From assembly GCA_964519535.1 (NCBI GenBank), contig CAZFIR010000096.1:1-9106 (forward strand): a stretch of 9,106 bases of DNA. The letters are read 5' to 3'. This DNA comes from CAYWLI01 sp964519535 (GTDB lineage: Bacteria; Desulfobacterota; B13-G15; RBG-16-54-18). A program made the position numbers and the translations under genes. Positions 1 to 5,860 of the stretch are shown here, one piece after another. The notes under the pieces are model-generated. The model saw nothing but the letters and a program-made list of their open reading frames with translations, did no database searches and was not told the origin of the DNA. How positions within the stretch are numbered: the first letter of the stretch is position 1; every line of letters starts with the position of its first letter.

Positions 1-54
1 GAGCAAGACGAAAAGTATCAGTAAGGCATATCTCATTCTCACCTTTGTATTCAT
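1..54 (-). CDS. Partial secreted protein, probable efflux periplasmic adaptor (N-terminus only)
   Basis: Only the first 18 codons lie in the window; the gene continues past base 1. The ATG at 54-52 is preceded on the minus strand by AGGAGG (plus 59-64) with a 4-nt gap, a strong ribosome binding site. The visible peptide, MNTKVRMRYALLILFVLL, has basic residues followed by a hydrophobic run, as in the n- and h-regions of a signal peptide or membrane anchor. It lies 92 nt downstream of a TolC-family gene on the same strand, and the repressor-TolC-adaptor-inner membrane pump order is common in RND and ABC export operons. The adaptor (HlyD/AcrA-type) assignment therefore rests on position and the export signal alone. 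A pump subunit or another secreted protein would also fit. Confidence 0.6.
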   Translation of the reverse strand, partial: MNTKVRMRYALLILFVLL

Positions 55-146
55 AAAACCTCCTGACAGCGGCGTGCGTATTGAGCGAAGGCGGTATCAA
101 GGCCTCCTGTGTATAAGGACGTGTACCTCATCCAACTGCCCCTTCC
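55..146 (-). other. Intergenic gap between TolC gene and next gene
   Basis: This is a 92-nt spacer inside the presumed leftward operon. It contains the AGGAGG ribosome binding site of the next gene at 59-64. I see no convincing hairpin-plus-T-run terminator and no strong promoter, so read-through from the TolC gene is the simpler reading. Confidence 0.5.
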
Positions 147-1493
147 TTATCTTCCACCAATGGCCCTCCGCAGACGGGCCTTGGCGATGTTGTAATCGCT
201 CAGGACGCTATAATAGTTGGTCCTGGCTTGGGTCAGGAGGGTCAGGGCATCGAGCACATCGGTGGAGGTGGCCACCTGCCCTTTGTATCGCTCCTCATTG
301 ATACGGAAGTTTTCTTCCGCCTGGCTCACCGCGGTCTCGGCCACCTGAATGTTCTCTTTCGCCTCCATGACACGGAGGGAGGCCTCTTTGACCTCCAACC
401 GCACTCCATCTTTGATCTCCTCAAAGGCGCACTCCACCTGGAATACCTTGGCCTTGTTTTCACCAACGCCCCACCACGTCTTTCCCCAGTCCCAGACGTT
501 CCACTGGGCCACCCCCATCACATACCAACTATCCTTATCAGGCTCATACCGGGAACCGCTGACCGAATAATCATCCCCCTGTCGCTCATAGGTGAAGACG
601 ATGCTCGCCTGGGGAAAGAGACCGCTGGCGGCCAGACCCACACCCGTCTTGGCCGACTTGATACCCAGTTCGGCCGCCTTGATCTCCGGTCTCTCTTGGT
701 AAGCCTCCTCAGTAAAACGGTCCACGTCAACCATCATGGGCGTGTACTCCAGGGCTTCCACCAAGCGAACATCCTCATTGATATCCCGGCGCAACAGCGT
801 ATTGAAGACGGCACGGGCAATCTCAAGGCCGTTTCGGGCCGCGATCAGATATTGCCTCGCCTGGGCCATTGAGACCTCTACCTGGAGGAGGTCATTCTTG
901 GAGGTGATCCCTACATCGAAAAAGGCCTGGGCCACCGTGAGGTTGGACTCCAATTGTTGGACCGTCTGTTCGGCAACCTCTACACCCTTTTCGGCAGTCA
1001 ACACCCCGTAGTGGGCCTCTTTTACGTTGAGGATGAGATCGAGCTTGGTTCTCTCGAACTCCACCCTGGCCAAGTCCACCCCCAGCTTGGCCAACAAATA
1101 GCTATTGATAAGGGCCCCACCGGTGAAGACAGGCTGGGTGACGGTGCTTTGCCAGTTATAGACGTCCCTCGTCCCTATCTGAGTCTTAGGAATGAGGGGA
1201 GGGACGCTGAAATATGGCGTCTCGTCCAGCCTGGTATAGCTGTACTGGGTGCCCACCTGGGGAAGGAAGTCGCTGACCGCGCCCAGGCGCCGGTACTTCG
1301 CCTCCTTGATCGCCCCCTGTGCCGCCTGGAGGGTGGGGCTTCTCTGCAAGGCAATCTCGATGCTCTCCTGCAAGGTGAGGGGAGTGACACCCTGTTCGCC
1401 AATCCCAAGAGGAGCCGTTGCTTCTTCCCCGAAGGAGGGGGAGAGCAATACGAAAATGCAGGTGACAGCCAATACGTACGTTCTTAATTTCAT
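147..1493 (-). CDS. TolC-family outer membrane efflux protein
   Basis: This 448-aa protein has a signal peptide (about residues 1-22, basic KLR, hydrophobic core, likely cut after SFG) and no lipobox cysteine at the cut site. The mature part starts with the typical outer-membrane-factor phrase 'LTLQESIEIALQRSPTLQAAQGAI'-like helix and then runs through two alpha-helical/beta repeats. The second repeat begins near 'YQERPEIKAAELGIKSA' and ends with 'ATSTDVLDALTLLTQA', a usual TolC/OprM C-terminal helix. The length matches the family (about 420-490 aa). Such proteins trimerise into a beta-barrel plus periplasmic tunnel that docks on an inner membrane pump through an adaptor. The start ATG has GGAGG 8 nt upstream. 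The gene follows the TetR gene by 13 nt, so the two are probably co-transcribed. The substrate cannot be told from this sequence. Confidence 0.93.
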   Translation of the reverse strand: MKLRTYVLAVTCIFVLLSPSFGEEATAPLGIGEQGVTPLTLQESIEIALQRSPTLQAAQGAIKEAKYRRLGAVSDFLPQVGTQYSYTRLDETPYFSVPPLIPKTQIGTRDVYNWQSTVTQPVFTGGALINSYLLAKLGVDLARVEFERTKLDLILNVKEAHYGVLTAEKGVEVAEQTVQQLESNLTVAQAFFDVGITSKNDLLQVEVSMAQARQYLIAARNGLEIARAVFNTLLRRDINEDVRLVEALEYTPMMVDVDRFTEEAYQERPEIKAAELGIKSAKTGVGLAASGLFPQASIVFTYERQGDDYSVSGSRYEPDKDSWYVMGVAQWNVWDWGKTWWGVGENKAKVFQVECAFEEIKDGVRLEVKEASLRVMEAKENIQVAETAVSQAEENFRINEERYKGQVATSTDVLDALTLLTQARTNYYSVLSDYNIAKARLRRAIGGR

Positions 1494-1506
1494 ATCATCA
1501 TCCTCC

Positions 1507-2136
1507 CTATCTTTTCCTCAGGGCATCTAAAAAAAGGTCAAGAGTGTAATAGATAAGTCGCTCCAGATCCATCCCGATGATCTCTTTATTCAACTCCTCC
1601 TCGAAGAGGAGAAGGATGCCGTTGGTAGCGCCCCAGAAGGCCACCGCCGCCTTTCGGGGGTCTATGGGAGCGAAGATCCCTTGCTCGATCCCCTTTTGGA
1701 TAACCCCCTCTAAGAGCTGAAAGAAGTGTTTTCCCTTATCAATACTATCCTGAACCAGTTCGCGCGGGAGACTCTTGGATACATCCTTGTGTTCCAGAAA
1801 GAAAAAAATCCGGGAGTACTCCCGGTAATCGAGGTAATAACGATAATAGACCTCACCGAGCTTCCTGATCTTTTGATCAGGGGGAAGATCCTGTGCGAAT
1901 GCCTCCTTCACGCGATCAAAGAGGATATTCAGCCCTTCGCTCATCACACTGACATAGAGTTCCTCTTTGCTGCCGAAATAGAGATAGAGGGTCCCCTTGC
2001 TCAACTCCGCTTTGTGGGCGATTTCGTCCATCGTGGTGGCATTAAACCCCTTGGCGAAGAAGATCTCCTGGGCGCTCGCAATGATGGCCTCACGCCTGGC
2101 CAGCTTTTCCCGCTCTTTTCGCTCTTCTATTCCCAT
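1507..2136 (-). CDS. TetR/AcrR-family transcriptional repressor
   Basis: This 209-aa protein has the usual TetR length and layout. Residues about 15-60 are the DNA-binding domain: 'IIASAQEIFFAKGFNATTM' and then the helix-turn-helix 'TTMDEIAHKAELSKGTLYLYF' (about 34-54) followed by SKEELY, a near-consensus signature. The remaining 150 residues are helical and would form the ligand pocket and dimer interface ('YRYYLDYREYSRIFFFLEH', 'AVAFWGATNGILLLFEEEL'), which is family-divergent. It is the first gene of the leftward unit, 13 nt before the TolC gene, so it probably represses its own operon until an exporter substrate binds. I see no good Shine-Dalgarno before the ATG at 2136, so translation may be weak. 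Some other in-frame start is possible but unlikely, because the N-terminus aligns well with the family. Confidence 0.93.
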   Translation of the reverse strand: MGIEERKEREKLARREAIIASAQEIFFAKGFNATTMDEIAHKAELSKGTLYLYFGSKEELYVSVMSEGLNILFDRVKEAFAQDLPPDQKIRKLGEVYYRYYLDYREYSRIFFFLEHKDVSKSLPRELVQDSIDKGKHFFQLLEGVIQKGIEQGIFAPIDPRKAAVAFWGATNGILLLFEEELNKEIIGMDLERLIYYTLDLFLDALRKR

Positions 2137-2144
2137 GGCATAAG

Positions 2145-2158
2145 ATGACTGATGGTCA
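2145..2158. promoter_or_regulatory. Second, degenerate copy of the operator motif
   Basis: ATGACTGATGGTCA repeats the pattern ATGAC-N5-GTCA of the upstream operator, offset by 18 bp and thus slightly under two helical turns. It shares the left six bases and the GTCA of the right arm. It may be a weaker second site for cooperative binding within the leader of the repressor mRNA, or a chance resemblance. Confidence 0.4.
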
Positions 2159-2162
2159 GATA

Positions 2163-2177
2163 ATGACTATAAGTCAT
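2163..2177. promoter_or_regulatory. Inverted repeat, probable TetR operator
   Basis: ATGACT-ATA-AGTCAT is a 15-bp perfect inverted repeat with 6-bp arms and a 3-bp centre. It sits immediately downstream of the -10 box and covers the predicted start point near 2172, so a bound dimer would block RNA polymerase. Size and position fit a TetR-family operator for the adjacent repressor. Assignment to this particular repressor is inferred from location. Confidence 0.65.
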
Positions 2178-2178
2178 A

Positions 2179-2206
2179 AATATAGCACCTTCTCAGCATC
2201 TGTCAA
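2179..2206 (-). promoter_or_regulatory. Sigma70-like promoter of the TetR-TolC operon
   Basis: Reading the minus strand, a perfect -35 hexamer TTGACA (plus 2201-2206) is followed by 16 nt and TATATT (plus 2179-2184, 5 of 6 bases of the -10 consensus). Transcription would start near plus 2172, leaving about a 36-nt leader before the TetR ATG. This is the best promoter match I saw in the window. It is a prediction from consensus only. Confidence 0.75.
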
Positions 2207-2387
2207 GCCTTGTTTGATTGAACAGAGGGAAAATTTGAGAAGCCATGGTGAGTGCAAGAACGGGTCGAAGATCAACATGGAGATGCGGGAATAACTCTTT
2301 CATCGGATGGTCTTTGCTGTTACAATATCTAAGAGCAAACACTCACGTGATAGAATAGATTGATATTGTCTTCATGTGGAGGTTTCG
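2207..2387. other. Divergent intergenic region upstream of the rightward unit
   Basis: About 180 bases lie between the leftward promoter and the first rightward gene. I find no credible ORF, tRNA or conserved RNA here. Possible rightward -10 boxes are TACAAT (2321-2326) and TAGAAT (2351-2356), but neither has a good -35 about 17 nt upstream, so the rightward promoter is unresolved. GGAGG at 2378-2382 is the ribosome binding site of the 79-aa gene. An inverted repeat within the region is listed separately. Confidence 0.5.
2322..2369. repeat. Inverted repeat with an inner palindrome
   Basis: ACAATATC (2322-2329) and GATATTGT (2362-2369) are perfect 8-bp inverted arms 32 nt apart. Almost at their centre is the perfect palindrome TCACGTGA (2343-2350), its midpoint offset by only one base. 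The element ends 18 nt before the preferred GTG start of the 79-aa gene, so it could be an operator pair or a leader hairpin. In AT-rich DNA 8-bp arms can also arise by chance. Confidence 0.4.
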
Positions 2388-2627
2388 GTGAGAAGAACGA
2401 CCTATAACTGCATGAATAGAGGTTATCAAAAGGAGATCCTGCGGGAGATCAAGGGCCTGCGCTATTTTGATGATTCGGATATCCTGTTCTACTGGAAAGA
2501 GACCCTGCAAGGGGTCAACCGCCTCAAGAAGAAAAAGATAGTCAACCTCACCGAGATGAGGAGGCTTACTATCGGCTTGGCGGCCATAGAGCAGGCCATC
2601 AGACAAAGGCTCGGGGGTGAGCGTTGA
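2388..2627 (+). CDS. Small conserved-looking protein of unknown function
   Basis: I do not recognise this 79-aa protein. The GTG at 2388 is preferred because GGAGG at 2378-2382 stands 5 nt before it. An upstream in-frame GTG (2376) would overlap that site and lacks its own. The peptide is hydrophilic and probably all-helical: a basic N-terminus with one Cys (MRRTTYNCMNRGYQ), then a charged segment (KEILREIKGLRYFDDSD), an aromatic patch (ILFYWKETL), a KKKK cluster, and a helix ending AIEQAIRQRL. It has no signal peptide, membrane segment or known motif. It precedes the radical SAM gene by 52 nt on the same strand and may be co-transcribed with it. It could be a small accessory or nucleic-acid-binding protein, but nothing proves this. 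The ribosome binding site and the codon use support a real gene. Confidence 0.6.
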   Translation: MRRTTYNCMNRGYQKEILREIKGLRYFDDSDILFYWKETLQGVNRLKKKKIVNLTEMRRLTIGLAAIEQAIRQRLGGER

Positions 2628-2679
2628 CCCGTTGCAGAATCTGTGATATTGAACCCACCTTAAAGAAAGGTCCGCTCTT

Positions 2680-4419
2680 ATGGCCCAACCCGACTTAGTC
2701 CTCCTCCATCCACCTGCCATATACGATTTTAGAAAACGCCCCATCACCTTGGGTCCTATCAGCGATGTGATCCCCTCCACCCCTATCTTCGAGATGTATC
2801 CCGTGGGCTTCGCCAGCATCTCGGAATACCTCGAGAGAAAAGGCTTCCGGGTGAGGATCGTCAATATTGCCTTAAAAATGCTCAAAAGGGAGCGGTTCGA
2901 CGTGGAGCGCTTCATCGCCTCCCTACACCCCCGGGCCTTCGGGATCGACCTGCACTGGATGCCCCACTGCCACGGGAGCCTGGCCCTGGCAGAAATTATC
3001 AAACGATACCACCCCGACACCCCCGTCATCTTCGGCGGATTCTCCGCCACCTACTTCCATGAGGAGATAATCAGAAAATACCCGCAGGTAGATTACGTGG
3101 TCAGGGGAGACTCCGCAGAGGAGCCCCTTTGCCGGCTCATGCGGGTCATCAGAGATGGAGGGGACCCCGCCGAGGTCCCCAATCTCACATGGAGGGATGG
3201 CGGGGAGGTCACGGTCAACCCCTTCACGCATCTCCCCACTGACCTCAATGCCGTTGTCATCGATTACGGTCACATCATGCGTCAGGTGGCACGATATCGC
3301 GACCTGAGCGGATATATCCCCTTCACCAACTGGTTCTCCTACCCCCTCACCGCCGTCTTTACCTGTCGCGGCTGTACCCACCAATGTAAGACCTGTGGGG
3401 CCTCTGATTGGGCCTTGAGACAGATGGAGGGCAGAATGCGCCCTGCCTATCGCGATCCGACGCTCTTGGCGCGGGATATCATTACCGTTCAGCGCCACCT
3501 CAACGCCCCCATCTTCATCATCGGCGACATCCTGCAGCCCGGGGCGGACTATGCCGGGACCCTCTTGAGAGAACTCCGCAGGACCAAGATAAAAAACCAT
3601 ATGGTCTACGAATTCTTCCGCCCCCCTTCGTCAGGGATCGTGGAGGAAATCGCCGGGACCACACCCAATTTCAACATCCAGATCTCCCCTGAATCCCACG
3701 ATGAAGAGGTGCGCCGTGCTTTTGGCCGCCCTTATTCCAATAAACAATTGGAATCGTTTCTCGGCGAGGCAGTGCGCCAGGGGGCCAACCGGATCGACCT
3801 CTTCTTCATGACAGGGCTGCCCAAACAGGACTCAGATTCCGTTCTGGAGACGGCTGACTACTGCCGCCACCTCCTGGAGGAGTACGGGGGGGCAAAGACC
3901 GTCTTCCCCTTTATCTCTCCCCTCGCCCCCTTCCTGGATCCGGGGAGTATGGTCTTTGAAGAGCCGGAGCGATTCGGCTACCGCCTCCTGTTTCGGACCC
4001 TCGAGGAGCACCGGCAAGCCTTGGAGGGGCCTAGCTGGAAGTATTTCCTCAACTACGAGACCCAGTGGATGACCCGGGATGATATCGTCTACAGCACCTA
4101 TGAAGGGGGCAGAAGGCTCAACGCCCTCAAGGGTGAGCTGGGGGTAATCCCCCCGGCCCTGGCCGCTGCCATTGATGAGCGGATCAGGGGTGCAGTGGAG
4201 ATGATGAAGAGGATTGACGCAATCATGGATACCATGGAGGGGGGGGGACGAGAGGAGGAACTCAGGAAGCTGGGGACCCACGTCAGGGAGATGGAAAAGT
4301 CCATCGTCTGCGATAAGAGGGAGCTGGAGTGGCCAACCCGCTTCTTCAGGATGAACTTCCTCAAGATCCTTCGCACCATCCTCTTTCCCCGCCGCCCCAA
4401 TATCCAGCGGGCGTCCTAG
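2680..4419 (+). CDS. B12-binding/radical SAM protein (Ta0216-like family)
   Basis: This 579-aa protein has a cobalamin-binding-like N-terminal domain (about 1-165) and a radical SAM domain (about 220-450). The [4Fe-4S] motif CX3CX2C is C232-THQ-C236-KT-C239, with an extra cysteine, C229, three residues earlier. The N-terminal domain carries DLHWMPHCHG (90-99), VIFGGFSATYFHEE (from 116) and DYVVRGDSAEEPL, phrases I associate with the TIGR04190/Ta0216 group. The usual DxHxxG cobalamin ligand motif is absent from the first loop (LHPPAIYDF), so any cobalamin would be bound base-off without a His ligand, as in many radical SAM relatives. After the barrel a charged helical region (about 500-550) leads to a basic, amphipathic tail (FFRMNFLKILRTILFPRR) that could touch the membrane. 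AAAGG lies 9 nt before the ATG. The substrate and reaction are unknown; methyl transfer or another radical modification is a guess. Confidence 0.88.
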   Translation: MAQPDLVLLHPPAIYDFRKRPITLGPISDVIPSTPIFEMYPVGFASISEYLERKGFRVRIVNIALKMLKRERFDVERFIASLHPRAFGIDLHWMPHCHGSLALAEIIKRYHPDTPVIFGGFSATYFHEEIIRKYPQVDYVVRGDSAEEPLCRLMRVIRDGGDPAEVPNLTWRDGGEVTVNPFTHLPTDLNAVVIDYGHIMRQVARYRDLSGYIPFTNWFSYPLTAVFTCRGCTHQCKTCGASDWALRQMEGRMRPAYRDPTLLARDIITVQRHLNAPIFIIGDILQPGADYAGTLLRELRRTKIKNHMVYEFFRPPSSGIVEEIAGTTPNFNIQISPESHDEEVRRAFGRPYSNKQLESFLGEAVRQGANRIDLFFMTGLPKQDSDSVLETADYCRHLLEEYGGAKTVFPFISPLAPFLDPGSMVFEEPERFGYRLLFRTLEEHRQALEGPSWKYFLNYETQWMTRDDIVYSTYEGGRRLNALKGELGVIPPALAAAIDERIRGAVEMMKRIDAIMDTMEGGGREEELRKLGTHVREMEKSIVCDKRELEWPTRFFRMNFLKILRTILFPRRPNIQRAS

Positions 4420-4423
4420 GAGG
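4418..4423 (+). promoter_or_regulatory. selA ribosome binding site overlapping the previous stop
   Basis: AGGAGG begins inside the TAG stop of the radical SAM gene (4417-4419) and lies 5 nt before the selA ATG at 4429. Ribosomes finishing the upstream gene would be delivered straight to this start, so the two proteins are probably made together. Confidence 0.8.
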
Positions 4424-4428
4424 AAGAC

Positions 4429-5856
4429 ATGTCCCAGAGGGAACACAGCCAATTGCTCAGGAAAATCCCCAAGGTGGATGAACTCCTCTCGGCTCAGGAG
4501 ATCAAGGAGCTCCTCCGCGTCCATCCCAACGAGGTGGTGAAGGAGGGAATCCGCAATGGGCTGGAAAGGCTTCGACAGGCGATCCTGCACGCTACAAAGG
4601 TCGAGGATATCGCAGAGGAGACCTTCGCGCTCTCCCGCCTCCTCCCGCTCTTTGAAGAGGAGATCGCCAAGCAGGTGGCCCCCCACCTGAGACGGGCCAT
4701 CAACGCCACGGGGGTGGTGATTCACACCAATCTGGGACGCTCCCCCCTGAGTGAGCGGGCCCTGAGGAATCTTGTCGAGATCTCCCAGGGATATTCCAAC
4801 CTGGAATACGATCTTGTCAAAGGGGCGCGGGGGTCTCGTTATGTCCATGTGGAGGAGATCATCCTGCGCCTGAGCGGCGCCGAGGGGGGAATCGTGGTCA
4901 ACAACAATGCCGGGGCCGTGCTCCTGGCCCTCAATACCATCGCGGCAGGGAAGGAGGTGGTCGTCTCCCGAGGGGAACTGGTGGAGATCGGGGGTGCCTT
5001 CAGGATACCCGATGTCATGGCGAGAAGCGGCGGCACACTCAGAGAGGTGGGGACCACCAACAGGACCCACCTGCGGGATTACGAGGATGCCATCGGCGAA
5101 AACACCGCCCTCCTGCTCAAGGTGCACACCAGCAACTACCGGGTGGTTGGTTTTACCTCGGAGGTCCAATTGGAGGAATTGGTCCAGATCGGCAAGAAAT
5201 ATAATCTCCCCGTGATGAACGATTTGGGAAGCGGCTGCTTCGTCGACCTCTCCCCCTATGGTCTGGAGAAGGAGCCGACGGTCCAAGAGGCCGTCAAGAC
5301 AGGGGCGGATGTGGTGACCTTCTCCGGGGACAAACTCCTGGGAGGACCCCAGGCCGGGATCATCCTGGGTAAAAAGGCGCTGGTCGATCAGATCAAGGCC
5401 AACCCCTTGAACAGAGCCCTGAGGATAGACAAGCTTACTTTGGCGGCCCTGGAATCCACCCTCATCGCGTATCTGAGCGAGGGGGAGGCAATCAAGGAGA
5501 TACCCACCCTGCGCATGCTGACCATCCCTGTGGCACTGCTGCGTAAGCGCGCGGGGCGTCTAGAGCGTCTGCTGAAGCGGGAGACAGAAGGGGCCTTCAT
5601 CGAGATGGTCCAGGAGCACTCCCAGGTTGGTGGAGGGGCGCTCCCCTTGCAAAATCTGCCCACCTGGGCCGTGGCTATCAAGCCCCACCAAGCAAGGGTC
5701 GAGGCCCTGGAGGCGGAGTTGAGGAGTCAGGCCCCGCCCATTATCGCCAGAATAAGCGATGACCAACTCATCCTGGACCTCAGAACCATCCAGGCAGATG
5801 AGTTCCCTTTGATCGCCCACGGCATGGCCCAGGCCCTTACAAAGATTGGCGATTAG
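4429..5856 (+). CDS. selA: L-seryl-tRNA(Sec) selenium transferase (selenocysteine synthase)
   Basis: SelA is a PLP enzyme that converts Ser-tRNA(Sec) to Sec-tRNA(Sec) using selenophosphate. At 475 aa it is close to the usual bacterial length. An N-terminal helical, tRNA-contacting region (about 1-75) precedes the fold-type I aminotransferase core. Family signatures are 'INATGVVIHTNLGRSPLS', 'GYSNLEYDLVKGARGSRY', 'GGIVVNNNAGAVLLALNT' and 'VVTFSGDKLLGGPQAG'. In the last of these K302 is the expected PLP Schiff-base lysine. The C-terminal part, with 'QVGGGALPLQNLPTWAVA', is also typical. The start follows AGGAGG by 5 nt. It lies 9 nt after the radical SAM gene and 4 nt before rluD. selB (the elongation factor), selC (tRNA-Sec) and selD are not in the window, and no gene here has an obvious in-frame TGA, so the selenoprotein targets lie elsewhere. 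Confidence 0.96.
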   Translation: MSQREHSQLLRKIPKVDELLSAQEIKELLRVHPNEVVKEGIRNGLERLRQAILHATKVEDIAEETFALSRLLPLFEEEIAKQVAPHLRRAINATGVVIHTNLGRSPLSERALRNLVEISQGYSNLEYDLVKGARGSRYVHVEEIILRLSGAEGGIVVNNNAGAVLLALNTIAAGKEVVVSRGELVEIGGAFRIPDVMARSGGTLREVGTTNRTHLRDYEDAIGENTALLLKVHTSNYRVVGFTSEVQLEELVQIGKKYNLPVMNDLGSGCFVDLSPYGLEKEPTVQEAVKTGADVVTFSGDKLLGGPQAGIILGKKALVDQIKANPLNRALRIDKLTLAALESTLIAYLSEGEAIKEIPTLRMLTIPVALLRKRAGRLERLLKRETEGAFIEMVQEHSQVGGGALPLQNLPTWAVAIKPHQARVEALEAELRSQAPPIIARISDDQLILDLRTIQADEFPLIAHGMAQALTKIGD

Positions 5857-5860
5857 GGGG

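Noticed and set aside
51..131. A 26-codon minus-strand ORF in the gap after the TolC gene whose TGA overlaps the next ATG
   Set aside because: The ATGA overlap is suggestive of a leader peptide, but the ORF has no convincing ribosome binding site and no recognisable sequence, so chance is the simpler explanation.
228..872. A 214-codon plus-strand open frame inside the TolC gene
   Set aside because: It is antisense to the well-supported TolC-family coding sequence and its product has no recognisable domain.
2207..2387. tRNA-Sec (selC) or another RNA gene in the intergenic region
   Set aside because: No acceptor-stem pairing or T-loop consensus with the long variable arm of tRNA-Sec was found by eye.
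3832..5286. A 484-codon open frame on the minus strand across the radical SAM gene and selA
   Set aside because: It lies antisense to two genes with clear family signatures. Its product is low-complexity (rich in H, L, G, D, P) with no motif, as expected from strong codon bias on the opposite strand.
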